Assembly: GCF_038967635.1 (NCBI RefSeq)
Contig: NZ_CP152413.1
Span: forward strand, 2,604,001-2,668,000
DNA length: 64,000 nucleotides
Direction of reading: 5' to 3'
DNA from: Bradyrhizobium sp. B124
Lineage (GTDB): Bacteria; Pseudomonadota; Alphaproteobacteria; Rhizobiales; Xanthobacteraceae
The notes beneath the pieces were generated by a model that saw nothing but the letters and a program-made list of their open reading frames with translations, was not told the origin of the DNA and searched no databases. The position numbers were made by a program, and so were the translations under genes. This document shows positions 1 through 7,690 of this stretch, one piece after another (the stretch's first letter is position 1; the number at the start of each line of letters is the position of its first letter).

Positions 1-601
1 GCTGCATACGGAACTCCCCGCTGGGCATTCTCACCGACGCATACCGTGAACAGGATGGCAGCGCGGGATCGGTGCTCTCGTAGTCCCAGGCGACAAGGGC
101 TCCCTTGAGCACATATGCCTGGTCAGATGCGATGAGCAGATAGTTTGCGCAGCTCGCCAAACAGTAGTCGTACACGACGACTGTCGCACGCCGGCCGCCA
201 AGCAGGTTGGACAAAGCAACCGCGGAAGCAATGTCGCCCCCGGTGCTTCGAACGACAAAGAGCCCGTCATCTCTCAGGCTCTCGACCGGCGCAAGATCCG
301 TCTCTTTTTCAATCTTGCCGTCAAGGCAAACGGTCGTTCGGTCGGCATTGAGTGCGATTGGCCGAGCGACAGCACCGCGGCAAAATTCAACAGCACGATA
401 GTAGTTCTCTTTGTCGAGCCCTTCCCGTTGAGCGCGGGCCTGGCTTGAGCAGAGAAAGAGGAAGGTGAAGACAAGCAACGGCGCTGCAAAGCCAGGCCAT
501 GGCGACCGCTTGGTAAGCAACCCATTAGCCCTGCCAAGGTTTTCACTGGCCTCCTCGAGTTCTTGCAGATACCTCTCGTGATTGCTGATTGGATTGGTCA
601 T
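1..601 (-). CDS. ClpP-like secreted protein, 3' end outside window
   Basis: An open frame starts at ATG 601 and runs off the left edge, giving about 200 visible residues. Residues ~38-57 form a signal-type hydrophobic stretch ending ARAQ, preceded by a basic segment, so the protein is probably exported. Two motifs, STGGDIASAVALS and YCLASCANYLL, match the oxyanion-hole and Ser regions of the periplasmic ClpP/crotonase-fold proteins grouped as COG3904; the Ser in CLASC would be the nucleophile. The C-terminus is not visible. It lies at the downstream end of the prophage-type cargo block. A serine-hydrolase role is inferred from motifs only. Confidence 0.7.
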   Translation of the reverse strand, partial: MTNPISNHERYLQELEEASENLGRANGLLTKRSPWPGFAAPLLVFTFLFLCSSQARAQREGLDKENYYRAVEFCRGAVARPIALNADRTTVCLDGKIEKETDLAPVESLRDDGLFVVRSTGGDIASAVALSNLLGGRRATVVVYDYCLASCANYLLIASDQAYVLKGALVAWDYESTDPALPSCSRYASVRMPSGEFRMQ

Positions 602-812
602 GAGAAATGCGCGGGACGCGAGATAGACAACATGTAGCGCCCCAGCGGAACGACAGAGCATTGATCGCAACACCACAACAAAACTCCCAACCGGCCGAGT
701 CTACGGGACGCAGATAACCTTCAGCTCCAGGTCCAACCTGCTTACTATGTGTCGATCTCCGGATTGCCCTCATGGATGACCTTTTGTCCGCGGAGAGATC
801 GACAGCAGTCGA
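602..812. other. Short spacer with no gene seen
   Basis: The frames open here are arginine- and cysteine-rich and look like non-coding readings. No promoter or terminator is convincing. Confidence 0.4.
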
Positions 813-1292
813 TCAAGCTCGAAGCTCGGCGATACCCAGGAGACCGCCGGTGGCGGTGACAAGCAGAACTGGCACCAGATTGGTGACAGCCACGATCGCG
901 CTCAGCAGGATGTGATCCAGGACATTGCCCGAGACGGACAAGACCGCAGCGAAACTCACGATGAAGAAGAGGTTGGCGAAGATCAGCATGAGCACGAACT
1001 TCAAGGGACGGCTGCGCTGAACGGTCGCAGCTTGAAGCGATCCCACAAACCTGTTGCCAAAGAAGAGGCAAAGAAAATGAAGGCTCGAAAGCGATGCAGC
1101 CACCAAAATGAAGGGAATCAAAGACTCGAAACCCTGAAGGGCAATCATGCCAAGAGTAACGAGAGCAGCCTGCCAATAGAAAAGTGCGGCTTTGATCAGG
1201 ACGTCCAGGACGAAGGCTATCCACCATTGCGATGCAGAGAGATTCATCCTGAAGCCTGCAGGAAAACAAACGTCAGCCCCAATTTGGAACAT
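813..1292 (-). CDS. Four-helix membrane protein, unknown function
   Basis: The product is up to 159 residues with four predicted membrane segments, around residues 24-45, 50-72, 98-120 and 127-150. An internal ATG at 1247 (MNLSASQWW) would remove a 15-residue lead that looks untranslated, and I prefer it. No family is recognised. It sits between a phage-type small protein and the ClpP-like secreted protein, in a block where secreted effectors neighbour membrane proteins. An immunity-like role is possible but not shown. Confidence 0.5.
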   Translation of the reverse strand: MFQIGADVCFPAGFRMNLSASQWWIAFVLDVLIKAALFYWQAALVTLGMIALQGFESLIPFILVAASLSSLHFLCLFFGNRFVGSLQAATVQRSRPLKFVLMLIFANLFFIVSFAAVLSVSGNVLDHILLSAIVAVTNLVPVLLVTATGGLLGIAELRA

Positions 1293-1316
1293 AACAAGAA
1301 CGCTGTCAAGCGTATC

Positions 1317-1622
1317 TCACAGGATGCCAAACCGCCTCCTTCGCTCCGCCGTCTGGGCCAGTTCTTTCAGCTCGGCTTTCGCCAGCTTGCCGTTGGTGAC
1401 CGCAGCGGTCAGGTGATCGCGCACCTTCCCAACCACATTGATGGCGAGAAACAACTTCTCGCGGCCGGAGGCATCGTCGATCGTCGTCGATCGCCACGCA
1501 GCCGTGTACGCCTGCTCGAGCGCATCGAATGCTTCGACCAGCAATTCATCGGCAAGCAGACGTTCGGCCCTGACACCGCGGCCTACGGCCTGGTCTAGTC
1601 TCGATTCATCGGCATTCGTCAT
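1317..1622 (-). CDS. Small helical protein of the prophage block
   Basis: The 101 residues are highly charged and helical, with Ala/Leu/Glu-rich segments (ELLVEAFDALEQAYTAAW, AAVTNGKLAKAELKELAQ). There is no signal peptide or membrane segment. The start ATG at 1622 overlaps the TGA of the upstream fragment (1619), which suggests a coupled transcript. No function is recognised; proteins of this composition are common in degraded Bradyrhizobium prophages. Confidence 0.55.
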   Translation of the reverse strand: MTNADESRLDQAVGRGVRAERLLADELLVEAFDALEQAYTAAWRSTTIDDASGREKLFLAINVVGKVRDHLTAAVTNGKLAKAELKELAQTAERRRRFGIL

Positions 1623-1831
1623 TGCGAAGGTTCTCCAGCGAAGGGATCGTGTTCGGCAGGTTCAAAGCAGCCCGTCATTTGCTGTCGGCGCCCTGCTCGT
1701 CTTCGCCGGCAAGAAAAAACGGAGCCGCGGATGAGGTCAGGCGCTGAGCCAGCAACGCTAAGCGAGGTGAAGCCGAAGGTTTTGCCGACGCGTGAAGCCA
1801 GATCGTTCGCGGCATACGACTTCATGGCCAC
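1619..1831 (-). pseudogene. Remnant of a nuclease-toxin body module
   Basis: The first 35 residues (KSYAANDLASRVGKTFGF then SAPDLI) are a clear relative of the central part of the DNase-type protein at 4927-5802 (KPYTANDLTSRVGNVLGL then SALDLI). The reading then turns into an Arg-rich stretch and ends with EPAEHDPFAG, which resembles the VPVDHDPF motif at the N-termini of the two toxin-like proteins. Modules thus appear in scrambled order in a short, start-less frame. I read it as the debris of a third, older cassette. Confidence 0.55.
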
Positions 1832-2099
1832 GTTCTGCGCGCGCCGCCGTTGCGGCCGCGCCTGATGCGTAACAATCGCGACACCGACCCGTGTCGCACC
1901 TGCACCACCATCGTTGTCGGGATTGTCGCTGGCGCTATCTATGTTCAGCTTCCCACACTACCTCAATAATTTTCATCGAGGCATCTTCGGGATGACATCG
2001 GAAACCACATGCCGAAAGTATCTATTTGTCATTACCTCGCCAAAGGCCGTACCGGTTACGTATCCACGTCCCAAATCCCAAATGAAGTGAGATTAGATC
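1832..2099. other. Spacer with no supported gene
   Basis: No frame on either strand has coding character. The upstream reading of the remnant at 1831 continues a little (AQNV before AMK) without a start. Nothing else is seen. Confidence 0.4.
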
Positions 2100-2300
2100 C
2101 TATTTCTTCATAAGCATGAATCTGAGCTTCTCGAGCAGGGAAAGCCGCGGCAGAAGATCGTGTACGGTCTCTTCCACTGTGACGGGCCAGTTTTCCGGAC
2201 CAAGCAGTTCTGGGCCTGTTTCGGTTCTTGCAGTTGCAATCCACATGAATGCCAAGGAGGCCACCACAAGGATCAGAAGGCCGCTGAGTGCTAATTTCAC
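2100..2300 (-). CDS. Small exported or membrane-anchored protein, DUF6794-like
   Basis: The 66 residues begin with one hydrophobic segment (residues 3-21), either a signal anchor or signal peptide. A short acidic domain follows: NWPVTVEETVHDLLPRLSLL then EKLRF. This layout recalls the DUF6794 small domain (PxTVEEAV...LLxxLS), but I recognise it only loosely. It stands alone between the DUF4279 gene and the older toxin debris and could belong to a lost cassette. Confidence 0.5.
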   Translation of the reverse strand: MKLALSGLLILVVASLAFMWIATARTETGPELLGPENWPVTVEETVHDLLPRLSLLEKLRFMLMKK

Positions 2301-2696
2301 TTGACGATCTCTCGAGTGTCCATCATTCGCCTGCCTCGCATGCGAGAACCTTCATCTTGTGGTGACAAGAGCAACTACATCCGGCCGGACTCTAGCGCCG
2401 CCCCGGTGATTGGTCATATGGACCGCTCGTCTTGCCAAGTACGGAGATGCGCCCCTGAGATGGCTGATCCGGAATGGGCGAGTATTTATAGATGGTACCG
2501 CTAGGCGCGCCTGGATATGAGGGGGCTCCCTCAGAATCGCTGCCTTGTTTGTCTTCCGACGAATAATTCTCGTTGAGAGCTGGGTCAGCTCCGCGCGTAT
2601 GCCAAGGCTGTCCTGGCAAGTGGATTCATGATCGGAGCGTTGGCGCCATAGATTTCCGGCACGTGGTGCCGACGTCACCCCGCCGGCGCCAGCGCA
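2301..2696. other. 396-bp stretch without a supported gene
   Basis: Frames of 60-108 codons are open on both strands, but their composition is Arg/Ser/Pro-rich with no hydrophobic core, signal or motif, and none has a good ribosome-binding site. I see no repeat or hairpin. It is probably non-coding debris between cassettes. Confidence 0.4.
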
Positions 2697-3134
2697 TCAG
2701 GAATTTGGAAAAACCTCGATGCCCAGGTTGACGTGCAGAGCGGAAAGGCGCGCCATGTCCTGCCACGACAAGGTATCGCCGATGTTCATCTCCCCGGACA
2801 AGTGTATGATCAATTCAATGGTGCCGCCGCCGTCGGATATCTCAGCTAGAAAGGCTTTATTAGATTCCAGTTTGTCCAACACTTCTCCAACATCCGAGAA
2901 GAACGGCCGCTTTCCCTCGACATCGTAGGAATGCCCCCAACCGCTGACTTTATGCACGCCGGAAAGAATAATCCCCGTCGGGGTCTTTCGTACGCCGCCA
3001 GCGATTGCCGTGTATCTAGGCTCCAGGCCAAGGACCGATGTTATGCGCGCGGGATCGATGCTTGGATGCTTGATCAGTATCCGGACCGTATATCTCAGCA
3101 TATGCTGCATGTCGTCCGCTTCATCCTCGGTCAT
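2697..3134 (-). CDS. DUF4279 family protein, candidate immunity protein
   Basis: The 145 residues fit a DUF4279 domain: an N-terminal beta segment (LRYTVRILI), then IDPARITSVLGLEPRYTAIAG, a central SGWGHSYDVEGKRP and an acidic C-terminal sheet with GGGTIELIIHL. There is no signal peptide, so it is cytoplasmic. Its ATG overlaps the TGA of the toxin-like gene upstream by 4 bp, so both are probably translated together. The arrangement toxin-tip gene then small acidic cytoplasmic protein is typical of toxin/immunity pairs. The immunity role is inferred from that context. Confidence 0.75.
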   Translation of the reverse strand: MTEDEADDMQHMLRYTVRILIKHPSIDPARITSVLGLEPRYTAIAGGVRKTPTGIILSGVHKVSGWGHSYDVEGKRPFFSDVGEVLDKLESNKAFLAEISDGGGTIELIIHLSGEMNIGDTLSWQDMARLSALHVNLGIEVFPNS

Positions 3135-3688
3135 CGTCGGTCCCTATCCTTTCCTCGTCTACCGCTGGGCTGACCAGAACCCGTAAAGGTGCCCGCGGGC
3201 CCGTGGTTTGTCCAGCTGCCGTCAGGGCTCCTTGACCAAACCTCATCTGTCGGCGAAATCCTGACATCGCCCGTCGCTGCAGCTCCTATCGCATCCTTAA
3301 TCTGACCATGATCGCCCGACCATGGTGTCTGATCAATAGGGCGAGATCCGGCGGGCGGTCTGCCCGCATCATCGCTATTCAGGACGTTGCCGATTACGTT
3401 TCCGACTGCGCGACCGGCCTTGATTGTCGAGCTGACAAACGCGTCATTTTCGGGCGTACCAGGCAGGAAGACGGGAGGCAGCGGCGGCATGCCCAGCCTC
3501 CCGGGAGCATACTGCGCGTATTGTTGACCCACACGTATCCGGTCTGACTCGGCACCCGCCGCGGGCAAATTCGTTCCGGATTGCGGACCCAAGCCACCTG
3601 CGTCGAATGGATCGTGCTCAATCGGAACCAATGTAACGTCGTCGAAATCCGGCTGATGGTCGACGGGCACCAGCGAAAAATCAAACAT
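3131..3688 (-). CDS. Toxin-like protein with repeated VPVDHxP N-terminus
   Basis: The 185 residues begin MFDFSLVPVDHQPDFDDV and repeat the motif as LVPIEHDPF. A Pro/Gly-rich linker follows. The C-terminal ~65 residues are basic and Trp/Gly-rich (TPWSGDHGQIKDAIG, DEVWSRSPDGSWTNHGPAG, SGRRGKDRDRR), resembling compact nuclease tips of polymorphic toxins; I cannot name the family. Its ATG lies inside the end of the duplicated portal tail, exactly as in the DNase gene near 5858, so the N-terminal codons belong to the duplicated block. The next gene (DUF4279) overlaps it. Toxin activity is inference. Confidence 0.7.
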   Translation of the reverse strand: MFDFSLVPVDHQPDFDDVTLVPIEHDPFDAGGLGPQSGTNLPAAGAESDRIRVGQQYAQYAPGRLGMPPLPPVFLPGTPENDAFVSSTIKAGRAVGNVIGNVLNSDDAGRPPAGSRPIDQTPWSGDHGQIKDAIGAAATGDVRISPTDEVWSRSPDGSWTNHGPAGTFTGSGQPSGRRGKDRDRR

Positions 3689-4341
3689 GATGAACGACCA
3701 TCAGGAATTCGCCGGGCCGCTTCGGGTCCGGAACATAGTGTTGGCCGTCCCTGGCCTTTCGTGCGCCCGGCACATCGGAGCGCTCCGATTTGCGCGCCTC
3801 CGTCGCCGCCTTCAGATGCGCGTCGAACACCTTGATCTGGGCATCGAGCTCGGCCTTGATCTTCGCCAGTTCGATCTCCGCTGCGGCCTTGAGCTTTTGA
3901 TGGATCGCATCGGCCTGTGTCTTCTACTGCTCGACTTGCGCACGATGGGCGACCGCTAGCTGATCGGCCTGCGCTTTGGCATGCAGCGCCAGCACCCGTG
4001 GATCGGGCGGCGGTGTTGGCGGCGCCGGCGGCGGATACAATAGCTGGCCGGTCTGCGGATTGACGGCGGTCGGGTCGTTGAAAAACCGGCCCGGGTTCTT
4101 GTGACCCATGATCCGAGTCAGCTCGACGGCGGTGTTATAGAGCTCGCGGTCACCGACCATGTTGACCTTGCCGCCGCCAATCAGCTCCTTCTGCACATTG
4201 GCAAGCGCCATCACCTGTGCGAATTGCTGCGCCTTGCCGCCGGTGCCGAGGCCGACATTGATCGTCATGTCGTCGCGGGTCTTCCAGTTGCGTGGATCGA
4301 CCGTGATCCAGGCATTGCGCAGCCGCACGGTTTGCTGCTTT
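3651..4341. repeat. Direct repeat copy 1 (older portal tail)
   Basis: This block aligns without gaps to 5821-6511, offset 2170 bp, with about 20 differences over the ~680 bp I compared by eye. It covers the last ~215 codons of the portal gene plus the first ~14 codons of the toxin-like gene. Similarity stops abruptly at 4341, where the sequence continues as unrelated DNA. It is best explained as the displaced portal end left behind when a cassette and a fresh portal tail were added. Confidence 0.9.
3681..4341 (-). pseudogene. Truncated second copy of portal C-terminus
   Basis: It encodes the portal C-terminal region (VRLRNAWITVDPRNWKTRDD onward) but lacks the first two thirds of the gene. 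A CAG to TAG change at 3924-3926 stops the frame after AHRAQVEQ; beyond it the frame would continue to VVHHV and a TGA at 3681-3683, identical to the main copy. It cannot make a portal. The sequence may still matter as recombination homology and as the leader of the toxin-like gene that overlaps its end. Confidence 0.85.
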
Positions 4342-4444
4342 GGCTAGATCGCCGTTGCGGCGTTGAACCTTGTCGTTGCATCAAACTACGGCGCCGTCGA
4401 AGCTATGCCCTTCCGAGCTCACATTAGTGCCGGCGACCGCTCAA
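4342..4444. other. Junction between portal remnant and inhibitor gene
   Basis: This is unrelated sequence between the end of the repeat block and the stop of the ComJ-like gene. No gene is seen. It marks one edge of the DNase cassette. Confidence 0.5.
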
Positions 4445-4924
4445 CTAGATGGCTGGCCGCGCAGTCGTCAGCAACTCCTCACTGACCGACAGTTCCGGAT
4501 CTGCACGAACCACCGCGAAACGAGGAGCGTCCTTCCTTGCAAAAGTCAGTCGCACGCGCTCGTCTTCATCGGTGTCAAAAGGTTGCCAGAACTCGCAACG
4601 CAACAGAAAAGGTCCAGCTGGCAGCGACAGCGGAACAGTCTCTGCAATGCTTCCGACTTCAATAGCCCCGTCAGCCGGAACCTCGAAGGGAACCTCGATC
4701 ACACGCACAGCGTCGGGATGAACGGGACCGGCGTGATTCACGACCTCAATCTTGACCGAGTGCCAACCAGCTGCGACCATCGAGCGGAACGACACGCTGC
4801 CAGGTCGCCATGTGAAGCCCTGTGCGAAATGTTGATCAGTCCAGTCGTTGTATGGATCCTGCAACGAGCTCGCGAACACCGCGAGTTGCCCATGAGAGAT
4901 TCCAAAATCAATCGTGGTCATCAT
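4445..4924 (-). CDS. ComJ/Nin-type nuclease inhibitor
   Basis: The 159-residue product carries the ComJ signature: GISHGQLAVFASSLQDPYND, WTDQHFAQGF and TWRPGSVSF, then a beta-rich C-terminal half. In Bacillus, ComJ (Nin) binds and blocks the DNA-entry nuclease NucA. Here the gene directly follows a NucA/NucB-type nuclease gene with only 2 bp between stop and ATG ATG (4924/4921), reproducing the Bacillus pairing inside a prophage block. It has no signal peptide, so it would protect the cytoplasm. Family call is firm; target is inferred from the neighbour. Confidence 0.85.
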   Translation of the reverse strand: MMTTIDFGISHGQLAVFASSLQDPYNDWTDQHFAQGFTWRPGSVSFRSMVAAGWHSVKIEVVNHAGPVHPDAVRVIEVPFEVPADGAIEVGSIAETVPLSLPAGPFLLRCEFWQPFDTDEDERVRLTFARKDAPRFAVVRADPELSVSEELLTTARPAI

Positions 4925-4926
4925 CG

Positions 4927-5802
4927 TCAATCTCCAACAATAATCTTGATCTGGGCTCCGTCCGGCAATCCACGACATAAATTGCCGACGCGCGCACCGG
5001 CCGACGTGTTGTGACTTGGATTGATCGGCCGAACACTGGCCCCGAAACCGCCTTCTCTGAACATTGCGGGAGGATACTCATCCAAGTGCTTGCCAGCAAC
5101 CTTGTCCGGCTTACCGGTTGCCAACCAGCTGTTCGTGTCCTTGCCAGGCCGATCAATCGTCAGGACGCTCGGGTGACCTGCATTGATGGCGTCCGCCGCA
5201 TGCTCTGCTGCCTCACCGTGAACCGAGCGCGAAAGAGTGATCTCCTTCGCAATGTTTCCGGCCTTCGCACCCAGCTTCTTTGCGCCCGGTATCATTCCGG
5301 CCGCCGCTGCTATGGCACCAGGCAGGTCGTCGCGCCGCTTCGCATCGATTAGGTCCAGCGCAGAGCCGACAACGCCAAGCGGTGTTAAGCCGAGCACATT
5401 GCCAACGCGCGAAGTCAGATCGTTCGCGGTGTATGGCTTCATACCCAGACCCATCAGCGCGTTGGCTGCGAGATAGCCAATACGCTGCGTGGGTGTATAG
5501 GTCGCCGCCTTTAATTCACCGAGCGGCCGGTAGGACGTCCGCCAATCATAGGTCGATCCGGAGGGAGGGGATATCGGCGATGCAGTTAGCTTTTGTACGT
5601 CGATCTGGTTTGCAACATCGCGGCTCACGAAATCTGGATCGAAGGACTTGCCGGACGTCGCTGCCGGTACGCCGACGAGAGGCACACCGACTTGTGGTGA
5701 CGCTACGCTAGATCCGCTTGATTGTTGTTGATGCTCCGATTGCGTCCCAGCCGCTTGGACTACTCCGATCGGTCTGAACGGATCATGGTCAACGGGCACC
5801 AA
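4927..5802 (-). CDS. NucA/NucB-type DNase toxin, frameshifted leader
   Basis: The 291 residues begin VPVDHDPF and have a linker and body (KPYTANDLTSRVGNVLGL). The C-terminal NucA/NucB domain spans ~200-291: HPSVLTIDRPG, then DEYPPAMFREGGFGASVR and PINPSHNTSAGARVG, matching Bacillus NucA around its catalytic D-E and E-G-G motifs. There is no secretion signal. The frame opens with a TTG at 5802. A natural ATG at 5858, overlapping the portal stop and followed by SDFSLVPVDHQPDF, is out of frame by one base. The gene is either translated from an internal start or is broken. An inhibitor gene follows. Confidence 0.8.
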   Translation of the reverse strand: MVPVDHDPFRPIGVVQAAGTQSEHQQQSSGSSVASPQVGVPLVGVPAATSGKSFDPDFVSRDVANQIDVQKLTASPISPPSGSTYDWRTSYRPLGELKAATYTPTQRIGYLAANALMGLGMKPYTANDLTSRVGNVLGLTPLGVVGSALDLIDAKRRDDLPGAIAAAAGMIPGAKKLGAKAGNIAKEITLSRSVHGEAAEHAADAINAGHPSVLTIDRPGKDTNSWLATGKPDKVAGKHLDEYPPAMFREGGFGASVRPINPSHNTSAGARVGNLCRGLPDGAQIKIIVGD

Positions 5803-5820
5803 CGAGACGCTTGGAAATCC

Positions 5821-6511
5821 GGCTGATGATCAACCGGCACCAGAGAAAAGTCAGACATGATGAACGACCATCAGGAATTTGCCGGGCCGCTTCGGGTCCG
5901 GAACATAATGGTGGCCGTCCCTGGCCTTTCGTGCACCCGGCACATCGGAGCGCCCCGATTTGCGTGCCTCCGTCGCCGCCTTCAGATGCGCGTCGAACAC
6001 CTTGATCTGGGCATCGAGCTCGGCCTTGATCTTCGCCAGTTCGATCTCCGCTTCGGCCTTGAGCTTTTGATGGATCGCATCGGCCTGCGTCTTCTGCTGC
6101 TCGACTTGCGCACGATGGGCGACCGCTAGCTGATCGGCCTGCGCTTTGGCCTGCAGCGCCAGCACCCGTGGATCGGGCGGCGGTGTTGGCGGCGCCGGCG
6201 GCGGATACAATAGCTGGCCGGTCTGCGGATTGACGGCGGTCGGGTCGTTGAAGAACCGGCCCGGGTTCTTGTGACCCATGATCCGGGTCAGCTCGACGGC
6301 GGTGTTGTAGAGCTCGCGGTCGCCGACCATGTTGACCTTGCCGCCGCCAATCAGCTCCTTCTGCACATTGGCAAGCGCCATCACCTGTGCGAATTGCTGC
6401 GCCTTGCCGCCGGTGCCGAGGCCGACATTGATCGTCATGTCGTCGCGGGTCTTCCAGTTGCGTGGATCGACGGTGATCCAGGCATTGCGCAGCCGCACGG
6501 TTTGCTGCTGC
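5821..6511. repeat. Direct repeat copy 2 (current portal tail)
   Basis: This is the partner of 3651-4341 at constant offset 2170 with no indels. This copy is part of the longer portal frame and lacks the TAG. Differences fall at synonymous and non-synonymous sites alike and are denser in the toxin-leader end (about 5 in the first 30 bases) than in the portal part. Confidence 0.9.
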
Positions 6512-7521
6512 TGGCCGTGTTTGCGGATCGTGCCATGCAACAGCGCGAAGATGTCGCGCACGCCCTCAGCCATGATCCGCGCGATCAGCTTGATCCGCAT
6601 CTGCGAGGCCGAGAACACCTGAGCCACCGCAGTTGCCGACTGGTTCTGCAGCGCGTTGGCGTCAATGCCCTGGGACTGCCGGCTGAGGCCGGTGCGGCTC
6701 TCGAGCTCGGCGTCGAGATACTGCATCATCGGATAGATTGACGAGGTGATGTCGGGCACCACCTGCCAGTTCAACCCGCCCGCAGTCTTGGTGCGCACCA
6801 CGCCGCCCGGCCGCGAGACCAGCAGGTCATCGAGCGTATTGGGTCCGGCATTGCTCTCGGCCACCTCGACGCGCGGATTGTTGTGCAGATAGAGATTGTC
6901 CAATGCACCGCGCTTCAGTGCCGTTTTCTCCCGCTGTAGCGGGATCACGAGATCGGCGATCGAGCGCCCGAAGAAGCGATGCGTCATCGGCACCGGCGTG
7001 GTCGCCGCGAACGGAATGGCGTCGAACGCCGTGATGCAGTCGCGACCATCCTTGCGCAGGATCTCGCTCTGGTCGCCACCGGTGATCACCTGGTACAGGC
7101 ACGGCCGGCCGTTGCCTTCATAGTCCATCCGCACATAGTGCTCGGTGATGCGCACCAGCCGCGCCGCCGAGTTGATGCCACCAGCACCAGTGCCAAAATG
7201 CTCGTCCGCGGTGTCGCGCGCCAGCGTCTCGATATTGGCGTAACCGGTATAGTCGTTCAGCGACTTAATCTGCGTGGCATCGAAGCCTTCGGCAATGAGT
7301 CGCGCTTCCGTCTTGGTCACCACCTCATGGAAGCAATAATTGCAGTCGCGGATGCTGCGCGCGCCGCGCTCGATACCGAATTCCTCCGGCGGAACGCCCA
7401 TCACCCTCGCCTGGGCGAGCTTTCGCGTGGTGACGATGGTGACATCGTGCGTAATTGGTGAGCCAAGCGGCATCGCCGCCGACCCCTGAAGCATGGGAAC
7501 AGCCATTTTCGTTGAGCTCAT
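5851..7521 (-). CDS. Phage portal protein, C-terminal three quarters
   Basis: The 556 residues match the middle and end of P22-type portal proteins. They comprise a stem/crown region (VPPEEFGIERGARSIRDCNY, RFFGRSIADLVIPLQREKTA), a clip/barrel region ending in a Pro-rich linker (LLYPPPAPPTPPPDP), and a C-terminal coiled coil (~460-520). The missing N-terminal part lies at 9548-10120 after ~2 kb of unrelated genes. The frame has its own ATG (MSSTKMAVPM) but no clear ribosome-binding site. Unless the two halves assemble, the prophage cannot form a portal. The stop overlaps the ATG 5858 leader of the DNase gene. Confidence 0.8.
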   Translation of the reverse strand: MSSTKMAVPMLQGSAAMPLGSPITHDVTIVTTRKLAQARVMGVPPEEFGIERGARSIRDCNYCFHEVVTKTEARLIAEGFDATQIKSLNDYTGYANIETLARDTADEHFGTGAGGINSAARLVRITEHYVRMDYEGNGRPCLYQVITGGDQSEILRKDGRDCITAFDAIPFAATTPVPMTHRFFGRSIADLVIPLQREKTALKRGALDNLYLHNNPRVEVAESNAGPNTLDDLLVSRPGGVVRTKTAGGLNWQVVPDITSSIYPMMQYLDAELESRTGLSRQSQGIDANALQNQSATAVAQVFSASQMRIKLIARIMAEGVRDIFALLHGTIRKHGQQQQTVRLRNAWITVDPRNWKTRDDMTINVGLGTGGKAQQFAQVMALANVQKELIGGGKVNMVGDRELYNTAVELTRIMGHKNPGRFFNDPTAVNPQTGQLLYPPPAPPTPPPDPRVLALQAKAQADQLAVAHRAQVEQQKTQADAIHQKLKAEAEIELAKIKAELDAQIKVFDAHLKAATEARKSGRSDVPGARKARDGHHYVPDPKRPGKFLMVVHHV

Positions 7522-7581
7522 CTATTGGAGGTTTGCGACGGCTTGAGCGCCTGACTGGCGGTCGTGCAACGCGCCGGCCGT
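7522..7581. other. Left edge of insertion that splits the portal gene
   Basis: Sixty bases separate the portal C-terminal frame from the tail of the Gly-rich cargo gene. No ribosome-binding site precedes the ATG at 7521. Confidence 0.4.
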
Positions 7582-7690
7582 CTACTTGCCCGGATAATTG
7601 TCGTGCGCGTAGCTTTGCAGAAGATCAGCCAACCCGTGGTGCGGCAACTCGGGATACCGCAGATCGGAAAACATCAGCCTAACGCCAGGG
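7582..7690 (-). pseudogene. Out-of-frame C-terminal tail of the Gly-rich protein
   Basis: This frame reads RLMFSDLRYPELPHHGLADL then LQSYAHDNYPGK and stop. The end resembles the tail of the remnant at 8823-9079 (GGLYRLMLDYLRDNYPSDR). It begins where the Gly-rich gene hits TAG, one base out of frame, so the Gly-rich gene has probably lost its natural end to a single-base indel near 7690. Confidence 0.5.

Noticed and set aside
2352..2678. 108-codon minus-strand frame
   Set aside because: Arg/Thr/His-rich composition without hydrophobic core or ribosome-binding site.
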